Shown: piece by piece, positions 8,117 to 16,607 of the stretch
Layout of the letters: every line of letters begins with the position of its first letter
Position numbering within the stretch: position 1 is the stretch's first letter
Source of the DNA: Pseudolabrys sp.
GTDB taxonomy: Bacteria; Pseudomonadota; Alphaproteobacteria; Rhizobiales; Xanthobacteraceae
Length of the DNA stretch: 64,000 nt
Assembly (NCBI GenBank): GCA_029980465.1
Contig: JARYIJ010000001.1
Coordinates: 1-64,000 of the forward strand
Direction: 5' to 3'
Program-made: the position numbers and the translations under genes
Notes under the pieces: generated by a model
What the model was told of the DNA's origin: nothing
What the model saw: the letters and a program-made list of their open reading frames with translations, nothing else
Database searches by the model: none

Positions 8117-8617
8117 ATGGCTGCCATCCTTCCGCTCGTTGAAGCCGCCCCGCTGCTGGGCGCGCGAGGCGCCCTGCTCGGCCTCGATCTCGGTGACAAG
8201 ACGATCGGCGTCGCATCGAGCGACCCGGACCGGCGATTGGCGACGGGCGTCGAGACCATTGCGCGGACCAAATTCACGGCCGACGCAACGCGGCTGCTCG
8301 CGCTGGCGGCCGAGCGCGGCACAGTCGGTTTCGTGCTCGGCCTCCCCATCAACATGGACGGCAGCGAGGGCCCTCGCGCGCAGGCCACCCGCGCCTTCGC
8401 GCGTAATCTGGCCAGGCTCACCGACTTGCCCATCGCGTTATGGGACGAGCGCCTGTCGACCGCGGCGGTGGAGCGCGAGCTGATTGCCGCCGATGTCAGC
8501 CGCGCCAAGCGCGCGGCGGTCATCGATCAGCACGCCGCCGCTTTCATTCTTCAGGGCGCGCTCGACCGGCTGCGCAACATCGCGCTCGATCGGCCCATTG
8601 GCAAGCCACAAACATGA
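8117..8617 (+). CDS. ruvX: Putative pre-16S rRNA nuclease / Holliday junction resolvase-like
   Basis: 166 residues. Family YqgF/RuvX, RNase-H fold, implicated in maturing the 5' end of 16S rRNA. It shows LLGLDLGDKTIGVASSDPDRRLA (first catalytic Asp), FVLGLPINMDGSEGPRAQ, and LWDERLSTAAVERELI (catalytic Glu), ending with KRAAVIDQHAAAFILQGALD. The start at 8117 (MAAILPLVEAAP) is chosen because the longer frame upstream overlaps gatC and is not conserved. It ends at a terminator hairpin. Confidence 0.95.
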   Translation: MAAILPLVEAAPLLGARGALLGLDLGDKTIGVASSDPDRRLATGVETIARTKFTADATRLLALAAERGTVGFVLGLPINMDGSEGPRAQATRAFARNLARLTDLPIALWDERLSTAAVERELIAADVSRAKRAAVIDQHAAAFILQGALDRLRNIALDRPIGKPQT

Positions 8618-8621
8618 AAAA

Positions 8622-8641
8622 GGACGGGCTTGCACCCGTCC
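8622..8641. terminator. Bidirectional terminator between ruvX and the secreted-protein gene
   Basis: GGACGGG-CTTGCA-CCCGTCC, preceded by a run of A (8616-8621). On the minus strand the stem is therefore followed by a T run, a strong stop for the gene at 8666. On the plus strand the T run is weak (TTCAT). Confidence 0.8.
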
Positions 8642-8665
8642 TTCATCATGAGACGCTGATCAAGA

Positions 8666-9055
8666 CTAGCGGTACTGGAGAGAGTCGGTGCCCGGCACTG
8701 CGCCGGTGCCGTCGCGATATTGCGGCAGCAACTGACGACGCGGCGCATAGCCGTAAGAGTTGTAGCCGCCGCCGTAGTAGACCGGGCCATCGTAATAGGC
8801 GTAGCCCGGGTCGTAATACCCGTAGCCTGGTCCGTAGTAATAGCCGTTGTTGTAGTACGCGTTACTCGCAGCAGCGCCAACGATCGCGCCAGTCGCAAAG
8901 CCGGCCGCGGCCGCGCCCCAACCCCAACCGCCATGATGATAATGGCCGTGCCACCCGCCGCCATGCCAGTGCTGCGCCTGGCTTGGAGCCGCCGCAAAAG
9001 CGGCGACCGCAAGAACCGCGGCAACGACCGCGGTTTTCCTCAAGACAAAACTCAT
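8666..9055 (-). CDS. Secreted Gly/Tyr/His-rich small protein
   Basis: 129 residues from the ATG at 9055, with AGGAGG just upstream on the minus strand. A signal peptide (MSFVLRKTAVVAAVLAVAAFAAAPSQA, cleavage after AQA) is followed by a His/Gly/Trp segment (QHWHGGGWHGHYHHGGWGWG), a GAAAAGFATGAIVGAAAS glycine-zipper-like hydrophobic stretch, and Tyr/Gly repeats (YYGPGYGYYDPGYAYY). Such proteins are common in Bradyrhizobium-group genomes and are presumed periplasmic or envelope-associated. The His cluster could bind metal, which is only inference. It ends at the terminator hairpin at 8622-8641. Confidence 0.8.
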   Translation of the reverse strand: MSFVLRKTAVVAAVLAVAAFAAAPSQAQHWHGGGWHGHYHHGGWGWGAAAAGFATGAIVGAAASNAYYNNGYYYGPGYGYYDPGYAYYDGPVYYGGGYNSYGYAPRRQLLPQYRDGTGAVPGTDSLQYR

Positions 9056-9162
9056 TTTTGCCTCCTGAGATGAGCCGATAATTCGTGCCAAATCAACGCA
9101 CGCGCCCCGGCCTATGTTCCATGAAGGCTAAGCCGACCGAACTGACAAAAAATTGAGGAATG

Positions 9163-10797
9163 TCAAGCCGGCAGCGCGCGGTCGAGGACCTGGGCTGCGA
9201 TTCGCTCCAGCCCGGAACCGAAGGTTGAACCGCGCGGACCGAGCTGTGCTGCGGCAAAGCCTTCGCAAATGACGCTCGGCGCGTGCTCGGACAGCGCCGC
9301 GCTTGCAGCGATCACGGCAAGCGTCTCGACGGCATAACGAGCGTGCGCCTCGGATTCTCGCGACTGCAAGATCTTCAGCGCCCGATCCGCCGCGTCGTTA
9401 GCCCCAGGCAGACCGTCGGCCTGCTGGCGCAATTTGCCGAGGATGCTTCGGGCCGCCTCGTCCTCGCGCGACAGCGCGCGCAACACATCGAGGCACATCA
9501 CGTTGCCCGAGCCCTCCCAGATCGCATTGACCGGCGCCTCGCGATAAAGGCGCGGCAGCATGCTGTCTTCGACATAACCGTTGCCGCCGAGACACTCCAT
9601 CGCCTCGTAGATGAACGACGGTGCTTTCTTGCAGATCCAGTACTTGATCACGGCCGTCATCAGGCGCGCATAGGCGGCCTCGTTCGCATCACGCGGCGCC
9701 TGATCGAACGCGCGGCACAGCCGCATCGCCAGCGCCACCGCGCCTTCGACCGTGAGCGCAAGATCCGCCAGCACGGCATGCATCATCGGCTGATCAACGA
9801 GCTTCCTCTGAAACACCGAGCGGTGGCGCGCATGGTGAAGCGCCTGCGCCAGCGCCATGCGCATCATGCCGGCCGACGTCACGGCACAATCGAGCCGCGT
9901 CAATTGCACCATCTCGATGATGGTGCGAATGCCCGCGCCTTCCGGCCCGAGCAGCCGCGCATAGGCATCGACAAATTCGACCTCGGACGACGCATTCGAC
10001 CGGTTGCCGAGCTTGTCCTTGAGACGCTGGAAGTGAAGACCGTTGACGCTGCCGTCGGGCCGGAAGCGCGGCATGAAGAAGCAGCTCAGCCCGCCTTCCG
10101 CCTGCGCCAGAACAAGAAACGCGTCGCACATCGGCGCCGACATGAACCATTTGTGGCCGTTAACGAGATAGGCGCCATCGGCGGGAACCGCGCGGGTGGT
10201 GTTCGCGCGCACGTCGGTGCCACCCTGCTTCTCCGTCATGCCCATGCCGATCGTCATCGAGGCCTTGTCGGGCCACGGGCGGAAGCTCTTGTCGTATTCG
10301 CGCGCCGCGATCTTCGGCAGCAAGGCCGAAAGCAATGCCGGATCAACAGCCAGCGCGCCGACCGCCGCGCGCGTCATCGTCACGGGGCACATGTGCCCGT
10401 TCTCGATCTGCGCCACCATGTAGTAGCGCGCCGCCCGCGCGACCTCGGACGGCGGTGGAGCGCGCGTGCCGTCGTTGCGCCACGTCATGCAATGCAGGCC
10501 CGACTCCATGCTTTCCGCCATGACGCGGTGATAGGCCGGGTGGAATTCGACGACGTCGAGCCGGCCGCCCTTGGCGTCGAACGCCTTCAGCCGCGGCGGA
10601 AATTCATTGGCGAGCCGCCCCTGCTCCATCATCTCGGCGCTGCCCCAGCGGCGGCCAAAGGCCGACAGCACCGAGGCCGGTTCCGTCGAGCCGTTCGCGG
10701 CAATCGCCTCCCGAAGCGGCCGGTCGCTCGCGTAAAGGTCGACATCGACGTAGAACGGCGACTGGTTGAGGACCTCGTGGGCGTCGCGCACGGCCAT
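9163..10797 (-). CDS. AidB-like acyl-CoA dehydrogenase
   Basis: About 544 residues from the preferred ATG at 10797 ([22 protein letters not shown], with GGGGTG upstream); the frame is open to 10854. FAD-dependent acyl-CoA dehydrogenase fold of the AidB branch: [21 protein letters not shown] (FAD-binding block), [37 protein letters not shown], and [42 protein letters not shown]. AidB is tied to the adaptive response to alkylation and binds DNA, but many AidB-like proteins have unknown substrates. No ada or alkB genes are nearby. It is divergent from pyrB. Confidence 0.93.
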   Translation of the reverse strand: MAVRDAHEVLNQSPFYVDVDLYASDRPLREAIAANGSTEPASVLSAFGRRWGSAEMMEQGRLANEFPPRLKAFDAKGGRLDVVEFHPAYHRVMAESMESGLHCMTWRNDGTRAPPPSEVARAARYYMVAQIENGHMCPVTMTRAAVGALAVDPALLSALLPKIAAREYDKSFRPWPDKASMTIGMGMTEKQGGTDVRANTTRAVPADGAYLVNGHKWFMSAPMCDAFLVLAQAEGGLSCFFMPRFRPDGSVNGLHFQRLKDKLGNRSNASSEVEFVDAYARLLGPEGAGIRTIIEMVQLTRLDCAVTSAGMMRMALAQALHHARHRSVFQRKLVDQPMMHAVLADLALTVEGAVALAMRLCRAFDQAPRDANEAAYARLMTAVIKYWICKKAPSFIYEAMECLGGNGYVEDSMLPRLYREAPVNAIWEGSGNVMCLDVLRALSREDEAARSILGKLRQQADGLPGANDAADRALKILQSRESEAHARYAVETLAVIAASAALSEHAPSVICEGFAAAQLGPRGSTFGSGLERIAAQVLDRALPA

Positions 10798-10919
10798 GTT
10801 CTGCACCCCGACGACTCGCTCCCTTAACGGTAGCACGGTGCAATGGTTATCCACTGCCCCGCCGCCGGCCGCCAGCGCCCTTGCTGCACCCCGCCGTTGC
10901 TTCTATAGCAGTGCCTTTA

Positions 10920-11873
10920 ATGAACATGGCGCCGCACTCGTCGTTCGTCCTCAACCACCGTCATCTGTTGGGGATCGAGGGTCTTTCCGCGGCTGAAATC
11001 ACCGGCCTGCTCGATCTCGCCGAGGAATTCGTCGAACTCAACCGGCAGGTCGAGAAAAAACGCGCCTCTTTGCGCGGCCGCACCCAGATCAACCTGTTCT
11101 TCGAGGTTTCGACCCGCACCCAGTCGTCGTTCGAGCTGGCCGGCAAGCGGCTCGGCGCCGACGTCATGAACATGTCGGTGTCGTCGTCGTCCATGCGCAA
11201 GGGCGAGACGCTGATCGACACCGCGATGACGCTCAACGCCATGCATCCGGACCTGATCGTGGTGCGTCATCACGCTTCCGGCGCGGTGGAACTTCTCGCC
11301 AACAAGGTCGGCTGCTCGGTGATCAACGCCGGCGACGGCGCCCATGAGCACCCCACACAGGCGCTGCTCGACGGTCTCACCATCCGCCGCAACAAGGGCC
11401 GTATCGAAGGCCTGCTGGTCGCCATCTGCGGCGACATCACGCATTCGCGGGTCGCTCGCTCCAACATCATCCTGCTCAATGCGATGGGCGCGCGCGTGCG
11501 CGTCGTCGCGCCCTCGACGCTGCTTCCTGCCGGCATCGAACGCATGGGCGTCGAGGTCGCCCGCGACATGCGCGAAGGCCTGGCCGGCGCCGACATCGTG
11601 ATGATGCTGCGGCTGCAGAAAGAGCGCATGAACGGCTCCTACGTGCCGTCGATGTCGGAATACTTCCACTTCTACGGTCTCGACGAGAAAAAGCTCGGTT
11701 ACGCCAGGCCGGACGCGCTCGTCATGCACCCCGGCCCGATGAATCGCGGCGTCGAGATCGACTCCAGCGTCGCCGACGGCGCGCAGTCGCTGGTCCGCGA
11801 GCAGGTCGAGATGGGCGTTGCCGTGCGCATGGCCGTGCTCGAGGCGCTGTCGCGGAACTTGCCGAATGCGTAA
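10920..11873 (+). CDS. pyrB: Aspartate carbamoyltransferase catalytic subunit
   Basis: 317 residues. Condenses carbamoyl phosphate and aspartate, the committed step of pyrimidine synthesis. Carbamoyl-phosphate motif [19 protein letters not shown], the HPTQALLD loop, and the aspartate-binding RLQKERM and [11 protein letters not shown] are all present. The start at 10920 ([23 protein letters not shown]) matches relatives; an ATG at 10881 and one at 10926 are alternatives, and no strong ribosome site separates them. It precedes the pyrC homologue, with a palindromic repeat between. Confidence 0.97.
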   Translation: MNMAPHSSFVLNHRHLLGIEGLSAAEITGLLDLAEEFVELNRQVEKKRASLRGRTQINLFFEVSTRTQSSFELAGKRLGADVMNMSVSSSSMRKGETLIDTAMTLNAMHPDLIVVRHHASGAVELLANKVGCSVINAGDGAHEHPTQALLDGLTIRRNKGRIEGLLVAICGDITHSRVARSNIILLNAMGARVRVVAPSTLLPAGIERMGVEVARDMREGLAGADIVMMLRLQKERMNGSYVPSMSEYFHFYGLDEKKLGYARPDALVMHPGPMNRGVEIDSSVADGAQSLVREQVEMGVAVRMAVLEALSRNLPNA

Positions 11874-11884
11874 CTTTTCCTCTT

Positions 11885-11987
11885 GTCATTCCGGACGCCG
11901 CGAAGCGGCGATCCGGAATCCAGGGCAGCGCGCCGATCGTTCATATGGATTCCGGGTTCGCTCGCTGCGCTCGCGCCCCGGAATGAC
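11885..11987. repeat. GTCATTCCGG-type dispersed repeat between pyrB and pyrC
   Basis: A 103-bp element bounded by GTCATTCCGG and CCGGAATGAC. The left half holds GCCGCGAAGCGGC; the right half reads GATTCCGGGTTCGCTCG...CGCCCCGGAATGAC. Two further copies occur at 30457-30558 and 61506-61573. This is a well-populated repeat type in Bradyrhizobium-group chromosomes (recalled, not searched). It starts 11 bp after the pyrB stop and ends 15 bp before the pyrC start, so it lies within the pyrimidine operon leader and makes a false upstream extension of pyrC. Confidence 0.85.
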
Positions 11988-12002
11988 ACGAGTGGGTCAT
12001 TG

Positions 12003-13304
12003 ATGCTGTCCGAACGCCGCCCGATCCTGCTCGCCAATGCCCGGATCGTCGATCCGTCGCGCGATCTCGACACGCGGGGCGATCTTCTCATCGCCGACGG
12101 CCAGATCCGCGACGTCAAGCGCGGCATCGGCGCCGGCGGCGTGCCGGAAGGCACCGAGGTGTTCGACTGCCGCGGCAAGGTCGTCGCGCCCGGGTTGATC
12201 GACATGCGCGCCTTCATCGGCGAACCCGGCGCCGGTCATCGCGAGACACTGGCCTCCGCGAGCGAGGCCGCCGCGGCCGGCGGCGTCACGACTATCATCT
12301 GCCAGCCCGACACGTCGCCCGCGATCGACGACCCGGCGACCGTCGATTTCGTGCTGCGGCGCGCGCGCGACACCGCGATCGTCCACGTTCATCCGATGGC
12401 CGCGCTCACCAAGGGCCTCGCCGGCGAGGAGATGACCGAGATCGGCCTGCTCAAGGCCGCCGGCGCCGTCGCCTTCACCGACGGCGCCAGGAGCATCGGC
12501 AACGCGCAGGTGATGCGCCGCGCGCTGGTCTACGCCGGCGACTTCGACGCGCTGATCGTTCACCACACCGAAGATCCCGATTTGATCGGCGACGGCGTGA
12601 TGAACGAAGGCGAATACGCGACGCGTCTCGGGCTGCTCGGCATCCCGCGCGCGGCGGAGACGGTCGTGCTCGAACGCGACGTGCGTCTCGTGGCACTCAC
12701 AGGTGGCCGCTATCACGCGGCGTCCGTCACCTGCGCGGAGTCGCTCGATGTGCTGCGCCGCGCCAAGGATGCCGGCCTCAGTGTCAGCGCCTCGGCGTCG
12801 ATCAATCATGTGACGCTCAACGAGAACGACGTCGGCTCCTACCGCACCTTCCTCAAGGTCGCGCCTCCATTGCGCAGCGAGGACGACCGCAAACTGCTGA
12901 TCGAAGCGGTCGCGTCCGGCCTCGTCGACGCCGTCATGTCGGACCACAATCCGCAGGACGTCGAGACCAAGCGCTTGCCTTTCGCGGAAGCGGCACCGGG
13001 CGCGATCGGCCTCGAAACCATGCTGAGCGCGGGGCTGCGTCTGGTGCACAACGGCGAGATCGAGCTGATGGCCTTGCTGCGCGCCATGTCGACGCGTCCA
13101 GCCGAATTGCTCAGTCTGCCCGGCGGCACGCTCAAGCCCGGCGCGCCGGCCGACGTCATCGTGATCGACACCGACGTGCCGTGGGTGCTCGATCCGGCCG
13201 ACCTGAAATCGAAGTGCAAGAACACGCCGTTCGACGAAGCGCGCATGCAGGGTCGCGTGGTGCGCACCATCGTCGGCGGCCGCACCGTTTACGAACATCT
13301 CTGA
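12003..13304 (+). CDS. pyrC: Dihydroorotase homologue lacking the HxH metal motif
   Basis: 433 residues from ATG 12003; the frame extends upstream to 11883 only through the repeat. Amidohydrolase fold of the dihydroorotase type: an N-terminal beta domain, APGLID at about 63-67, SDHNPQDVE with the conserved Asp near residue 319, and [17 protein letters not shown]. The metal-binding motif that should read D-x-H-x-H-x-R is D67-M-R69-A-F71-I-G73, so both histidines and the substrate Arg are gone. Such pseudo-dihydroorotases (PyrC-prime or PyrX) are known as structural partners of PyrB in several bacteria. A catalytic PyrC should lie elsewhere. The stop overlaps the plsY start (TGATG). Confidence 0.92.
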   Translation: MLSERRPILLANARIVDPSRDLDTRGDLLIADGQIRDVKRGIGAGGVPEGTEVFDCRGKVVAPGLIDMRAFIGEPGAGHRETLASASEAAAAGGVTTIICQPDTSPAIDDPATVDFVLRRARDTAIVHVHPMAALTKGLAGEEMTEIGLLKAAGAVAFTDGARSIGNAQVMRRALVYAGDFDALIVHHTEDPDLIGDGVMNEGEYATRLGLLGIPRAAETVVLERDVRLVALTGGRYHAASVTCAESLDVLRRAKDAGLSVSASASINHVTLNENDVGSYRTFLKVAPPLRSEDDRKLLIEAVASGLVDAVMSDHNPQDVETKRLPFAEAAPGAIGLETMLSAGLRLVHNGEIELMALLRAMSTRPAELLSLPGGTLKPGAPADVIVIDTDVPWVLDPADLKSKCKNTPFDEARMQGRVVRTIVGGRTVYEHL

Positions 13305-13903
13305 TGGCGAGCGGACCCGCAGCAGAGGTTGTCGCGCTGGTCGTGGGCTATCTGCTCGGCTCGATCCCGTTCGGCTTGCTGCTGACAAGACTGACCGGCG
13401 GCCCCGACATCCGTTCGATCGGCTCCGGCAATATCGGCGCCACCAACGTGCTGCGGACCGGCAACAAGCGGCTCGCAGCGGCAACGCTGCTCGGCGACAT
13501 GCTCAAGGGCACCGCGGCGGTGCTGATCGCGAAATACGCGTTGCCCGGCGATGCGCCCCTGGTGGCCGGGCTCGGCGCGTTCCTCGGCCACCTCTTTCCG
13601 GTCTGGCTCGGCTTCAGGGGCGGCAAGGGCGTCGCGACCTATATCGGCGTCCTGCTTGGCCTCGCCTGGCCGTTCGCGATCGGCTTCGGCATCGTCTGGA
13701 TCGCGGTGGCCGCCTTGACCCGCTATTCGTCGCTGGCGGCGTTGACAGCAAGCGCCCTCGTCCCCATCGCGTTGTGGTTTCGCGGCGATGCCGAGGTGAC
13801 GCTGCTGTTCTTCGTCTTGAGCGTGCTGCTCTGGGTCATGCATCGCGCCAATATCAGGCGGCTGCTGAACGGCACCGAGAGCCGGATCGGCGCCAAGAAC
13901 TGA
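13304..13903 (+). CDS. plsY: Acyl-phosphate:glycerol-3-phosphate acyltransferase
   Basis: 199 residues, polytopic. Transfers acyl groups from acyl phosphate to glycerol-3-phosphate, the first step of phospholipid synthesis. The three family motifs are present: [23 protein letters not shown] and [18 protein letters not shown], the last carrying the glycine-rich active loop. About five membrane helices. The ATG overlaps the pyrC-homologue stop by one base, showing co-translation. Confidence 0.97.
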   Translation: MASGPAAEVVALVVGYLLGSIPFGLLLTRLTGGPDIRSIGSGNIGATNVLRTGNKRLAAATLLGDMLKGTAAVLIAKYALPGDAPLVAGLGAFLGHLFPVWLGFRGGKGVATYIGVLLGLAWPFAIGFGIVWIAVAALTRYSSLAALTASALVPIALWFRGDAEVTLLFFVLSVLLWVMHRANIRRLLNGTESRIGAKN

Positions 13904-13974
13904 CCCGGCACTTCAGGGTTGTTCCCGCTCCCACGCTGGGCGATGCTTTGCCGCGTTGGGCGACGGAGTGTGCG

Positions 13975-15078
13975 GTGGCGGGCGATGCGCGTCTGAACGA
14001 TCAGCAGAGGCTCGATTGGCTGCGGCTGATCCGAAGCGACAATGTCGGGCCGCGCACGTTCCGCGACCTGATCAAACACTGCGGCAGCGCAAGTGACGCG
14101 CTCGAGGCTTTGCCCAAGCTGGCGCGACGCGGCGGCAGCCGCGGCACCCGGATCGCCTCGCGCGCCGAGGCCGAACGTGAACTGGCAACGATCGCGGCTC
14201 GTGGCGCGCGTCTCGTCGCCTTGAGCGAGACGGATTATCCGCAACGGCTGCGGATGATCGATGACGCGCCGCCACTCATCACCGTGCGCGGCAACCCGGC
14301 CTGCTTCGAGAAACCGGTCGTCGCCATCGTTGGCTCGCGCAACGCCTCGGCCGCAGGCACCAAGTTCGCTGAGCGCATTGCGCGCGATCTCGGCGATGCC
14401 GGTTTCACCGTCGCCTCGGGCCTTGCCCGCGGCATCGACGCCGCAGCACACCGCGCGACGATTGCGACCGGCACGATCGCCGTGCTGGCGGGCGGCCATA
14501 ACCGCATCTATCCGGCCGAGCACGAGAGTCTGCTCGAAAGCCTGCTGGAAACCGGCGCCGCGATCTCGGAAATGCCGATCGACTGGGAACCGCGGGCGCG
14601 CGACTTTCCGCGCCGCAATCGGCTGATCTCCGGATTGTCGGTGGGCGTTGTCATCGTCGAGGCGGCGCGCCGCTCGGGCTCCCTGATCACCGCCCGCATG
14701 GCCGGCGAGCAGGGCCGCGAGGTCTTCGCGGTGCCGGGCTCGCCGCTCGATCCGCGCGCCGAGGGCACCAACGGCCTCATCAAGCAGGGCGCGACCGTCG
14801 TCACCGAAGCGGCCGATGTGATTTCCGCGCTCGAACCGATCCTCGGCCGGGACATGCCGCAATCGCTGGAGGAGCCCGAGCCCCCTCCTCATCGTGCCGA
14901 ACCCGACGACGGCGAGCGCGCCCGCATCGTCGCCCTGCTCGGCCCGACCCCGGTGGCGATCGACGATATTATCCGGCTGTCCGGCCATTCCGCCGCCGCC
15001 GTGCGCACCGTCCTTCTCGAGCTCGAACTGGCCGGGCGGCTGGAGCGCCACGGCGGCGCCATGGTCTCGCTGTTGTAA
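13975..15078 (+). CDS. dprA: DNA-processing protein A
   Basis: 367 residues from a GTG at 13975, with GGAGTG upstream; no ATG in frame gives a better start. DprA loads RecA onto incoming single-stranded DNA during transformation. An N-terminal helical region ([24 protein letters not shown]) is followed by the Rossmann core [13 protein letters not shown]...[16 protein letters not shown]...[11 protein letters not shown]...[13 protein letters not shown] and [26 protein letters not shown]-terminal winged helix ([18 protein letters not shown]...[21 protein letters not shown]) ends the protein. It lies 72 bp after plsY. Confidence 0.95.
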   Translation: MAGDARLNDQQRLDWLRLIRSDNVGPRTFRDLIKHCGSASDALEALPKLARRGGSRGTRIASRAEAERELATIAARGARLVALSETDYPQRLRMIDDAPPLITVRGNPACFEKPVVAIVGSRNASAAGTKFAERIARDLGDAGFTVASGLARGIDAAAHRATIATGTIAVLAGGHNRIYPAEHESLLESLLETGAAISEMPIDWEPRARDFPRRNRLISGLSVGVVIVEAARRSGSLITARMAGEQGREVFAVPGSPLDPRAEGTNGLIKQGATVVTEAADVISALEPILGRDMPQSLEEPEPPPHRAEPDDGERARIVALLGPTPVAIDDIIRLSGHSAAAVRTVLLELELAGRLERHGGAMVSLL

Positions 15079-15108
15079 CCTCGGCACGATTCGACCGAAG
15101 GACCGCCG

Positions 15109-16302
15109 ATGTTGCGCCGCTGCACCGCCGCCATCATTCTCGCTTTTGCCGTCGCGGCACCCGCCTTCGCCCGGGAAGCGCCACAGCAGAGCTTTCACGC
15201 CTTCATCGAGAGCCTGTGGCCGGATGCCAAGGCCAGGGGCATCACGCGTCAGACGTTCGATCTCGCCTTCAACGGCATGACGCCGGACGAACGCGTCTCG
15301 AAGGCCATCAAGCGGCAGCCCGAATACGGCAAGCCGTTTGGCGATTACGTCAACGCAATCGCCAATGCGCGGCGCATCGCCGAAGGCCGCCAGAAAGAAC
15401 AGCAGTGGCGCGCGACCTTCGATGCCGTGGAGAAGCGTTTCGGCGTGGGACGCTGGATCCTGATCGCGATCTGGGGAATCGAAACCGACTTCGGCAACAC
15501 CAAGGATTACTGGGACGTGTTCCGCTCGATCGCGACCGTCACCTATGTCGGCTATCGCGTCCCCTACTTCCGCAACGAATTGCTCGTCGCGCTCAAGATC
15601 ATGCAGGACGACCACATCCCGCGAAAGAAGATGGTCTCCTCATGGGCCGGTGCGATGGGCCAGACCCAGTTCATGCCGTCGAATTACGTGGACTATGCCA
15701 TCGACTTTTCCGGCGACGGCAAGGCGGACATCTGGACCAACGTGCCGGACGTCATGGGCTCGACCGGAAACTATCTGCACAAATGGAAATGGGATCGCAC
15801 CCTGCCGTGGGGCTTCGAGGTCCTCATCCCGACCGGCTTCGACTATCGCAGGAGCCGCGGCTCGTTCGCCGAATGGCGCCGGCTCGGCGTCACGCGCGCC
15901 GACGGCAAGCCTTTCCCTGCGCAAGGCGACGGCATCCTGTTTTTCCCGAGCGGCGCCAGGGGACCGGCGTTCATCGTCACCAAGAACTTCGACGTGCTGA
16001 AGGAATACAATAATTCGGACGCCTACGCGGTCGCGGTCGGCCATCTTGCCGATCGCATGGCTGGCGGCCCGCCGATCAAGACACCGTGGCCGCCGGACGA
16101 TCACCAATTGTCGCGCGAGGCGCGGATCGCCCTGCAAAAGAAGCTTGCGACGCTCGGATACAAGGTCAACGACTTCGAGGGGCACATCGACTTCGACCTG
16201 CGCGATAATATCCGCAGCGAGCAGGTCAAGTTTGGCATGGTGCCCGATGGCGCGCCGACCACGCCGCTTCTGGAAAAACTGGGAGTCGCGGTGACGCGCT
16301 AG
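15109..16302 (+). CDS. Lytic murein transglycosylase, MltB family
   Basis: 397 residues. Cleaves the MurNAc-GlcNAc bond of peptidoglycan to leave 1,6-anhydro ends. A signal peptide occupies residues 1-21 (cleavage after AFA, not a lipobox, so periplasmic rather than lipidated). The SLT_2 domain has RWILIAIWGIETDFGNTKDYW with catalytic Glu125, and SSWAGAMGQTQFMPSNYVDYAIDFSGDGKADIW. A C-terminal PG_binding_1 module covers about 335-390 (QLSREARIALQKKLATLGYKV). AAGGA ribosome site before the ATG. Separate transcript end before topA not obvious. Confidence 0.95.
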   Translation: MLRRCTAAIILAFAVAAPAFAREAPQQSFHAFIESLWPDAKARGITRQTFDLAFNGMTPDERVSKAIKRQPEYGKPFGDYVNAIANARRIAEGRQKEQQWRATFDAVEKRFGVGRWILIAIWGIETDFGNTKDYWDVFRSIATVTYVGYRVPYFRNELLVALKIMQDDHIPRKKMVSSWAGAMGQTQFMPSNYVDYAIDFSGDGKADIWTNVPDVMGSTGNYLHKWKWDRTLPWGFEVLIPTGFDYRRSRGSFAEWRRLGVTRADGKPFPAQGDGILFFPSGARGPAFIVTKNFDVLKEYNNSDAYAVAVGHLADRMAGGPPIKTPWPPDDHQLSREARIALQKKLATLGYKVNDFEGHIDFDLRDNIRSEQVKFGMVPDGAPTTPLLEKLGVAVTR

Positions 16303-16607
16303 GCTGGCGCCAGCGCGGCCGGTTCCCACACGATGCTTTTGGCCTCCCGTCTGCCGCATCGGTAGATACCCAGACGTCTCGCCGCTGCAGTGGACGAATC
16401 CTTGTACCATGACGAGTATTCTAAATTGATATCTCGTAAAAGTTGTATTTTTCAGGTCTCTTTTTAGCCAGTTTTCAAAGACTTAGCTGTAGGCTCCGTG
16501 GCGTCATTTGACACGGCTTATGGGCTTCCCCATGTTCCGGGCGGCTCGCAGAGCCTTGGCAGCCGGGACGGCCATTCCCCGAATAGCCCCTAACCATTTG
16601 GAACTAC
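16303..16607. promoter_or_regulatory. Intergenic region with topA promoter
   Basis: 305 bases without a gene. The middle (about 16410-16490) is AT-richer than its surroundings. A TTGACA hexamer at 16508-16513 followed 17 bases later by CATGTT is a possible, weak -35/-10 pair for topA. A 12-bp self-complementary GCTGGCGCCAGC lies just after the mltB stop, without a T run. Confidence 0.4.

Noticed and set aside
6145..8142. 665-codon plus-strand frame across gatA and gatC
   Set aside because: Shadow of a GC-rich coding strand; Arg/His/Asp composition is typical of antisense frames.
11883..12002. 40-residue N-terminal extension of the pyrC homologue
   Set aside because: Encoded entirely by the dispersed repeat; the ATG at 12003 starts the conserved protein.
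13723..15615. 630-codon antisense frame over plsY, dprA and mltB
   Set aside because: No family resemblance; spans three well-supported plus-strand genes.
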